From DASPKA01 sp035628335 (lineage in GTDB: Bacteria > Patescibacteriota > Doudnabacteria > UBA920), in assembly GCA_035628335.1 (NCBI GenBank), contig DASPKA010000125.1, positions 1 to 10,513 on the forward strand: 10,513 nt of DNA. The letters run 5' to 3'. The position numbers were made by a program, and so were the translations under genes. The notes beneath the pieces are model-generated. The model was not told the DNA's origin. It ran no database searches and saw only the letters and a list, made by a program, of their open reading frames with translations. Shown here piece after piece: positions 5,925 through 10,513 of this stretch. Numbering within the stretch: position 1 is the stretch's first letter; each line of letters opens with the position of its first letter.

Positions 5925-7661
5925 TTAAATAAAACCAAAATAACGTTTTTCAATTTCTAAACGCTTTTTTGTGTTACTGGCAAACTCCGCGGTGAGCTGA
6001 TTTTTAACAACGGAATTGCCCTGCTCTTCAGCTTGTTTGATTTCAGCTGACAATTTCAGCTGAATGTTTTTTAAATTATTCAATTGTAGGGCGAACAGGG
6101 TTCGGAAGAGCTCGCGTTCAGCTCCTTCCAACGAAACCTCTTGCTGAAGTAATTCTACCATAAACTTTGCTTCGTTGGCAAATTTGCTATTTGCGAAGTC
6201 ACCGTCTCTGCCAAGAAGCAGGTCGCGGATAATACTGCCCGCATACATATGGGTAAACAACTCAGGCTCAGCGTTTATTCTGACAAACTCCTCAAAACGA
6301 GGAAAGCAGAACATTCCTCCCAAAATTAGTTTTTCATGGTCTATATCTTTCTCCACGCGGGCCTGTTCTAGCTCTACAGACTTCTCAAGCTTAGGTTTTA
6401 CAGAAAGCAATGAGCGTGAGATTTTGAAAGCTTCTGCAACCATGGTTTGGTAGTGCTCCCGCTCAATCGGGTCTACTACCTTTGCCAAGAGGGGTAATAA
6501 CTCTTCTGAAACAAATTTTTTCTGCTCCACTGACCCGGACTTATAAGCTTTCTGAGCCTTTGCAATTAAAAACTCCATAAACCATACTGCACTCTCTACT
6601 GCGTGCTTAAAGCTCGCTGGATCTGTTCGTACCAGTTCGTCTGGGTCCTTACCTTGTGGCAGAATAACAACTTTGACGTTCATTCCAGCCTCAAGTGCGA
6701 ACTCCCCTGCTTTGCGCATGGCTGTCTGGCCTGCTGAGTCAGAGTCAAAGGCAAACGCAATATTTTTTGAAAGTCGGATAAGCTGACGAATATGGTCAAC
6801 AGTTACAGCGGTACCAGACGTTGCTACGGTATTTATAAACCCTGCGCGTTGAGCTGAGATTGCATCCAGCTGCCCTTCTACTACTACAGCCAAGTCCGCC
6901 CTTCGTATTTCACTTTTTGCAAAAAACAAACCAAACAATACTCTACTTTTGTCATAAATAGCTGTTTGCGGGCTGTTTATATACTTTGCAGATTTAGCAT
7001 CTGCTCCGGGCAGAATGCGGGCCGTAAAACCAACTATGTTTCCCAGATAGTCAAAAATTGGGAATGTTATTCGGTTGCGAAAGCGGTCATATACCCGACC
7101 AGATTCGTTCTTAGCTAATAAACCAGACTCTAGCATAAGACCTTTGCTGACTTGTTTTGCGGCGAGAGCCTGCCCAGTAAAGTGAAAATCATCTGGAGCA
7201 AAGCCTATCTGCCACATAGAAATTTCCTTCTCAGTTAAACCGCGCTTGGCAAGGTAATCACGCGCGGCCAGAGCACGTTTGTCTTTAAGCAAGACTTCGT
7301 GAAAGAGCCGGGCAGCAAACGTGTGGATACGAATAAGCTCTTCGCGCTTGTCTGATTTACCGGTCTGCTCTGGCTTTTCTTCTAATATCACCCCTGCTTT
7401 GTCTGCCAAAATTTTAAGCGCGTCGTAGAACTCAACATGCTCAACTCGCATGATGAAATCAAAGATGTCACCCCCTAAACCACAACCAAAACAGTGCCAA
7501 ATCTGTCGTGTAGGAGAAACATTAAAACTGCCCGACTTCTCATTATGAAATGGGCATTTGGCTACGTAACTTACACCTGCTTTCCGCAGCTGAACATACT
7601 GCCCAACTACGTCTACCACATTCAGCTTGTCCTTAATTTCCTTAACATCATTCTTTGCCAT
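5925..7661 (-). CDS. dnaG: DNA primase
   Basis: DnaG makes the RNA primers for lagging-strand synthesis and works with the replicative helicase. The N-terminal CHC2 zinc ribbon is intact (C36, H39, C57, C60 in CPFHNEKSGSF and WHCFGCG). The polymerase core follows, with RFRNRITFPIFD at 193-204 and YINSPQT at 227-233. The TOPRIM fold has E262 in VVEGQLDA, DSD at 306-308 and GKDPDELV at 337-344. Residues about 430-578 are a helicase-binding-type helical domain, divergent but of ordinary size; total length 578 is normal. The start ATG overlaps the 3' end of the HD-domain gene by 14 bases, so translation is likely coupled. It stops at TAA 20 bases before rpoD. Primase is a known target of (p)ppGpp in other bacteria, which makes the upstream hydrolase notable. 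Confidence 0.97.
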   Translation of the reverse strand: MAKNDVKEIKDKLNVVDVVGQYVQLRKAGVSYVAKCPFHNEKSGSFNVSPTRQIWHCFGCGLGGDIFDFIMRVEHVEFYDALKILADKAGVILEEKPEQTGKSDKREELIRIHTFAARLFHEVLLKDKRALAARDYLAKRGLTEKEISMWQIGFAPDDFHFTGQALAAKQVSKGLMLESGLLAKNESGRVYDRFRNRITFPIFDYLGNIVGFTARILPGADAKSAKYINSPQTAIYDKSRVLFGLFFAKSEIRRADLAVVVEGQLDAISAQRAGFINTVATSGTAVTVDHIRQLIRLSKNIAFAFDSDSAGQTAMRKAGEFALEAGMNVKVVILPQGKDPDELVRTDPASFKHAVESAVWFMEFLIAKAQKAYKSGSVEQKKFVSEELLPLLAKVVDPIEREHYQTMVAEAFKISRSLLSVKPKLEKSVELEQARVEKDIDHEKLILGGMFCFPRFEEFVRINAEPELFTHMYAGSIIRDLLLGRDGDFANSKFANEAKFMVELLQQEVSLEGAERELFRTLFALQLNNLKNIQLKLSAEIKQAEEQGNSVVKNQLTAEFASNTKKRLEIEKRYFGFI

Positions 7662-8223
7662 TATAGTTTTTAAGAAAATTAGAAATTTCTTCTAATCTTT
7701 GATCTAAGTTCGATACGAGGTCAGACGTTAAGCGTTCTTTAATTATAGAGAGGCGCTTATGGTCATCTCCTAGCATCATTTCCAGACGCCGAGGGCGGTC
7801 AGCATCCCAATTAATCCCCGCGAGTAATTCTATATACAATGATGTCCTATTAGCCAAAAGATCAGCGCAAGATACTGCTAAAGACTCAACTGACCCAACC
7901 TTCAGACGCTCTCGGTATGCTGCTTTCTTTTCAGCTACAGTTTGCAAGTTGGGGTCTTCAGTAACAAAATCTACAATATGTGCAACTCTTTCTCCAAATT
8001 CTCTTCGCACATCTTCAAGGGTTGCGGTAGTATCTTCTACTACGTCATGCAATATGCCAGCTATAATCACATCTTCTTCAAAGCCTGCCTGTACAAGCGC
8101 CATGCCAACCGCAAAAGGGTGTGAAATAAAAGGAATCCTACTTGGGCCCCTGCGATACTGACCATCGTGCATACGAGCAGTGTATTGAACCGCATCCAAC
8201 ATTTTTTTACTTAAAAAGTCCAT
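7648..8223 (-). CDS. HD-domain phosphohydrolase, RelA/SpoT hydrolase-domain type (small alarmone hydrolase-like)
   Basis: A 191-residue protein made of one HD domain like the N-terminal (p)ppGpp hydrolase domain of RelA/SpoT and the stand-alone MESH1 type. Numbered from the chosen start: MHDGQYRR at 18-25, ISHP at 33-36 (H35), GILHDVVEDT at 56-65 with H59-D60 and the E63-D64 pair, and SCADLLANR at 118-126 with D121. There is no synthetase, TGS or ACT domain. The reading frame is open to an ATG at 8262, but that lies inside the upstream terminator. The ATG at 8223 fits the family start and the promoter. The probable -35 TTGCTG (8257-8262), 17 bases and -10 TACACT (8234-8239) give a leader of only about four bases. 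Stop is TGA. First gene of the operon with dnaG and rpoD. Alarmone hydrolysis is likely from the motifs; another nucleotide substrate is possible. Confidence 0.85.
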   Translation of the reverse strand: MDFLSKKMLDAVQYTARMHDGQYRRGPSRIPFISHPFAVGMALVQAGFEEDVIIAGILHDVVEDTTATLEDVRREFGERVAHIVDFVTEDPNLQTVAEKKAAYRERLKVGSVESLAVSCADLLANRTSLYIELLAGINWDADRPRRLEMMLGDDHKRLSIIKERLTSDLVSNLDQRLEEISNFLKNYNGKE

Positions 8224-8226
8224 AGT

Positions 8227-8262
8227 AGTATATAGTGTAAATGAAAAAGAGCTGTCCAGCAA
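8227..8262 (-). promoter_or_regulatory. Probable promoter of the HD-dnaG-rpoD operon, overlapping a terminator
   Basis: On the minus strand TTGCTG (8257-8262), 17 bases and TACACT (8234-8239) place the start near 8227, four bases before the ATG at 8223. The -35 lies in the loop and stem of the terminator of the preceding gene. An alternative -10, TATACT (8227-8232), lies even closer to the ATG. The -35 match is weak (three of six). Confidence 0.4.
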
Positions 8263-8281
8263 TTGCGCCGGACAGCTCTTT
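8246..8281 (-). terminator. Terminator of the membrane protein-PadR cassette
   Basis: GGACAGCTCTTT (8270-8281) and AAAGAGCTGTCC (8246-8257) form a perfect 12-bp stem around a 12-base loop. On the minus strand it is followed by TTTCATTT. The stem begins directly after the TAG stop at 8282-8284. Confidence 0.85.
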
Positions 8282-8602
8282 CTACTGTGTCACTTGGACA
8301 GCCTTCCTGAGGATTGCCAAAGAGTCTTTAAGCTCTACCCAAGCTTTAAAAACACGCTCAGCTTCTTTGACTGGTTTGTACACCTTCTGTTGCTGCCTGC
8401 CATAGGACGTATTACCTTTAGTTGTCACAGAGGTAAGCAATCCCTTTTGTTCCAGGCGCCTCAAATACGTGTACACACTCTTTCCTCGCAGATTTTGTCC
8501 CGAAGCTCGCATTATGTCTCTACCATTTCCGCTCTTCAAACGTAATATGGCTGCCATAATCTCGAGCTCAGTTTCAGAAATCAGAAAAACTCCAGCTCGC
8601 AT
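8282..8602 (-). CDS. PadR-like winged-helix transcriptional regulator
   Basis: A 106-residue winged-helix protein. The N-terminal helix LISETELEIMAAIL (7-20) leads into a helix-turn-helix, RDIMRASGQNLRGKSVYTYL (28-47), and the wing-flanking block LRRLEQKGLLTS (47-58). A basic beta-wing (KGNTSYGRQQQKVYKP, 62-77) and a C-terminal helix (78-103) that may serve for dimerisation follow, the usual PadR order. Ligand and targets are unknown. The start is set by AGGAG seven bases upstream. It lies 21 bases after the small membrane protein gene, so the two are co-transcribed. PadR-type regulators often control a neighbouring membrane protein or transporter, so autoregulation of this pair is a reasonable inference. 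MarR-type or another winged-helix family is the alternative. Confidence 0.72.
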   Translation of the reverse strand: MRAGVFLISETELEIMAAILRLKSGNGRDIMRASGQNLRGKSVYTYLRRLEQKGLLTSVTTKGNTSYGRQQQKVYKPVKEAERVFKAWVELKDSLAILRKAVQVTQ

Positions 8603-8623
8603 GTAGATTCTCCTATTCCGGGA

Positions 8624-8860
8624 TTACGACCAACGCCACCACTTATCCTTCAAACACATACCCAGATAAATCGGCCCAAACCAGACATAGCCGATAAACA
8701 GCTCCCAAGCTTCTGAGAGGTCATATGGCTTGGTTACAGGGTTACCATGCTGAGTCCACTTCCACTTGAAATACATAGCCACGATTTCAAGCTGGTCCAA
8801 GGCCCACGCAAGGAGACCACAACCAAACCAAAAAATTAAAATCCAAGAAATAACGTCCAT
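8624..8860 (-). CDS. Small membrane protein, hypothetical
   Basis: A 78-residue protein of unknown function. From the ATG at 8860 it begins MDVISWILIFWFGCGLLAWA, a clear hydrophobic membrane helix (3-20). A second weaker aromatic hydrophobic stretch, LFIGYVWFGPIYLGMCL (about 54-70), probably forms another membrane segment. The C-terminus is short and basic-aromatic (KDKWWRWS). It is unusually rich in tryptophan. The reading frame can be extended upstream to a TTG at 8875, but the sequence there is the Shine-Dalgarno element AAAGGAGA, which fixes the start at 8860. It is the first gene of the cassette with the PadR-like regulator. No homologous family comes to mind. Confidence 0.65.
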   Translation of the reverse strand: MDVISWILIFWFGCGLLAWALDQLEIVAMYFKWKWTQHGNPVTKPYDLSEAWELFIGYVWFGPIYLGMCLKDKWWRWS

Positions 8861-8880
8861 ATTTTCTCCTTTCAATTCCC

Positions 8881-8917
8881 TAGTACATAGGTTTCCTTAC
8901 ATACAGTACAATATCCG
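8881..8917 (-). promoter_or_regulatory. Possible operator region of the PadR-like cassette
   Basis: Two GTAC-centred imperfect dyads lie upstream of the membrane protein gene: CTATGTACTAG-type at 8881-8891 and ATATTGTACTGTAT-type at 8903-8917, with TATGTA repeated between them. No clear promoter can be picked; a TATAAA lies further upstream near 8943-8948. PadR proteins often bind dyads of this kind near their own promoter, but the match here is only suggestive. Confidence 0.25.
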
Positions 8918-8985
8918 AGTTTGGGAGTAAATAAGCATACTTTTTATAGCCCCAAAAAACCAAAAACAGATTACAAAATATGGTC

Positions 8986-9028
8986 TTTACTTTGACTCTA
9001 AAAAAGGGTAGAATTTAAAAAGACCCTT
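8986..9028 (+). promoter_or_regulatory. Promoter of tRNA-Ser
   Basis: TTTACT (8986-8991), 17 bases and TAGAAT (9009-9014) give a fair sigma-70 promoter, with a start near 9021, about 25 bases before the tRNA. A perfect dyad, AAGGGT (9004-9009) and ACCCTT (9023-9028), flanks the -10. Confidence 0.5.
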
Positions 9029-9045
9029 AATAATAAGGCTTGTGG

Positions 9046-9135
9046 GGAGAGTTCGCATAGAGGTCGAGTGCACGACATTGGAAATGTCGCAAGGTGTCAA
9101 AGCCTTCGAGGGTTCGAATCCCTCACTCTCCGCCA
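9046..9135 (+). tRNA. tRNA-Ser(GGA)
   Basis: The acceptor stem GGAGAGT (9046-9052) pairs with ACTCTCC (9125-9131), followed by discriminator G and an encoded CCA (9133-9135). The anticodon stem CGACA/TGTCG encloses TTGGAAA, so the anticodon is GGA (reads UCC and UCU). A D-stem GCA/TGC with an AGAGGTCGAG loop, a long variable arm with AAGG/CCTT and the T-arm GAGGG-TTCGAAT-CCCTC complete a class II serine tRNA. All arms pair, and no intron is seen. Confidence 0.96.
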
Positions 9136-9183
9136 GAGACATGCTCATACCAATCATGTGACCATGTTTGTGAATGAAAGAAT

Positions 9184-9558
9184 ATGGGAAGTTATATTGA
9201 ACTCAACGATACATTGCAGATTACCACAGAGCAGGGTTTCCCGGCGGATTTATTAAATTTAGAAAATCACCTGCGTGGTAAGACGGATGTTGAAAAAGTT
9301 ACAGCGCTAACGTTCGAGTTTAAGAACAAGCCAAGTGCCCGCATCTACCATTTACCTCCTACCAGAAATTTCCTGGCCCACAACATTGACGGGAAATGGC
9401 TTTACTGGGGAAAGATTATAATGGTAGAGCAAACGATAACTACTACCTCTGAAGGCTCATTCACTTCCGGTAAATACAAAATCACAGAAATTTACAACCC
9501 AGAATACCAGAAACAAATAACCCTCCACGAAACGTCACCCGGAAAAAGTTATTTCTAG
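9184..9558 (+). CDS. Hypothetical protein, 124 aa
   Basis: I do not recognise a named family. The protein begins MGSYIELNDTLQITTEQGFP, has no signal or membrane segment, and looks like a compact soluble alpha/beta or all-beta fold. Segments such as VTALTFEFKNKPSARIYHLP (about 40-59), RNFLAHNIDGKWLYWGKI (61-78) and KYKITEIYNPEYQKQITLHE (98-117) look like successive strands with aromatic residues, and the protein ends GKSYF. Nothing looks catalytic. It starts 49 bases after the tRNA CCA, probably as part of the same transcript, because no separate promoter is visible. Only a weak GAAAGA stands before the ATG. A terminator follows its TAG stop. Confidence 0.7.
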   Translation: MGSYIELNDTLQITTEQGFPADLLNLENHLRGKTDVEKVTALTFEFKNKPSARIYHLPPTRNFLAHNIDGKWLYWGKIIMVEQTITTTSEGSFTSGKYKITEIYNPEYQKQITLHETSPGKSYF

Positions 9559-9569
9559 TCAAGAAAACT

Positions 9570-9592
9570 AACCTGCTATATGCGGGTTTTTT
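9570..9592 (+). terminator. Terminator after the 124-aa gene
   Basis: AACCTGC (9570-9576) and GCGGGTT (9582-9588) pair over seven positions with one G-U pair and a five-base loop, followed by a T-run to 9592. It closes the tRNA-Ser/124-aa transcript. Confidence 0.75.
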
Positions 9593-9599
9593 AATACTT

Positions 9600-9626
9600 T
9601 TGACAAAATACATACAAATGTATAAT
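9600..9626 (+). promoter_or_regulatory. Near-consensus promoter of the LAGLIDADG gene
   Basis: TTGACA (9600-9605) and TATAAT (9621-9626) both match the sigma-70 consensus exactly, but the spacer is only 15 bases, shorter than ideal. Initiation near 9633 would put the ATG at 9635 almost at the transcript end, with no Shine-Dalgarno sequence. Confidence 0.6.
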
Positions 9627-9634
9627 ATAAATAT

Positions 9635-10513
9635 ATGTCAGAAATAAACAAAAAACGAATAATCTTTCCGCCTGGTGAACAGAAGCTGTTTCTTGAATCC
9701 GTGCAAGCGAAACTTCAATTTGATAACGAGACAGCGGCTGACTTTTTAGGAATCTGCGAACGAACCTTCCGAGACTGGAAACGAGAAAAATTTAATATTG
9801 ATTCAATCAGCGCAAATATGCTCATTGAAAAATCTAGGATTCCTCTCCCGCATGAGGTCGAAATAAGAGATCAATTCTGGTACGTACACAAAGGAGCAAG
9901 CTTAGGTGGAAAGGCTCGTATGAAGAAATACGGAAATGTTGGCGGTGACCCTGTATATCGTATGAACAAATGGCGAGAGTGGTGGAAAAGCAATTCGCAC
10001 ACAGTGAGACAGGGACTATCTCATCCCAAAGATGTCACACTCCCAAATCCAAGCGAAAAGCTTGCTGAATTTTTTGGCATCATGATGGGCGACGGAGGAA
10101 TGACAAAAAATCAAATTAATATTTCTCTTCATGCTTATGATGACCTAGAATTCGCTCATTATGTATGAGGTTTGATATCTGATCTATTTAACACTCCACC
10201 TTCTATGACGCGACCCTCGGGTACCAACGTCGTTAGGATATTACTTTCACGCGTAGAATTAGTTCGTCACCTCCACAACTTAGGTCTAAAAATTGGTAAT
10301 AAAGTAAAACAACTATTAGATATCCCAGATTGGATCAAGGTCAACCCGGAGTACTCTAAGGTATGTTTACGAGGTCTGATAGACACAGACGGATGTGTTT
10401 TTAGACATAACTACAAGGTTAATTGAAAACGGTATTTTTATACCAAGCTCTGTTTTACCTCATATTCTAAACCAATGCGAATTTCAGTAGCTAATATTAT
10501 GCTTGAAATTGGA
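9635..10513 (+). pseudogene. HTH-LAGLIDADG homing endonuclease-like gene with two in-frame UGA codons, runs off the window
   Basis: One reading frame runs from the ATG at 9635 to the window end (293 codons), broken only by TGA at codons 178 (10166-10168) and 264 (10424-10426). Residues about 15-65 look like a helix-turn-helix (AADFLGICERTFRDWKREKF). Residues 80-118 carry a basic GGKARMKKYGNVGGDPVYR stretch and KWREWW. The first LAGLIDADG helix is AEFFGIMMGDGG (144-155) and the second is LRGLIDTDG (245-253). After the second UGA, LCFTSYSKPMRISV and MLEIG still look like the end of the second domain, so the frame is one gene and not two. Under the standard code it gives a truncated protein with one motif, hence pseudogene. 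Recoded UGA (glycine or tryptophan) or foreign origin is the alternative. No host intron or intein is visible here. Confidence 0.75.

Noticed and set aside
9068..9256. ORF overlapping tRNA-Ser
   Set aside because: It starts inside the tRNA, has no ribosome site and overlaps the 124-residue gene in another frame.
9635..10426. Genome-wide UGA=glycine code, as in Gracilibacteria or SR1
   Set aside because: queA, dnaG, rpoD and other genes are full length without any internal UGA, and the htrA-like gene ends at UGA directly before a terminator stem.
1..10513. CRISPR array, insertion sequence or defence island
   Set aside because: No regularly spaced repeats, no transposase and no recognisable defence effector are visible in any frame.

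Overview
The window looks like a piece of chromosome from a small-genome bacterium of the Candidate Phyla Radiation (Patescibacteria), most likely Parcubacteria-like. This is inferred from the compact layout, many short unrecognised proteins, several genes that seem to be transcribed without a leader, a primary sigma factor with a lysine-rich N-terminus, and a free-standing LAGLIDADG endonuclease gene. The standard bacterial code applies to the core genes: queA, dnaG and rpoD read through at full length without UGA, and the htrA-like gene stops at UGA directly before its terminator.

Left part (1-2175): the 5' part of an unrecognised gene on the minus strand, cut by the window edge; queA (tRNA queuosine synthesis) on the plus strand; and a convergent orphan gene (1412-1981, minus) with a good sigma-70 promoter, dyad symmetry at the promoter and a structured leader. 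Middle (2176-4039): a plus-strand operon of a YgjP-like zinc metallopeptidase, an acylphosphatase and a membrane-anchored HtrA-like protease without a PDZ domain, closed by a strong terminator. The 380-base stretch at 4040-4422 has no convincing protein gene. It holds a promoter and a foldable RNA on the minus strand, plus two further strong inverted repeats.

The long minus-strand operon (8223 down to 4423) is an HD-domain alarmone-type hydrolase, dnaG primase and rpoD primary sigma factor, a shortened macromolecular-synthesis operon without rpsU in view. Upstream of it is a two-gene cassette of a small membrane protein and a PadR-like regulator, ending in a terminator that overlaps the probable promoter of the HD-dnaG-rpoD operon.

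Right end (8980-10513): tRNA-Ser(GGA) with its own promoter, an unrecognised 124-residue protein, and an HTH-LAGLIDADG endonuclease gene with a near-consensus promoter and two in-frame UGA codons. The coding signal continues through both UGAs to the window edge.

The two most unusual items are the candidate structured RNA at about 4107-4217 (minus) and the UGA-interrupted endonuclease. I see no CRISPR array, insertion sequence, rRNA or complete defence system.
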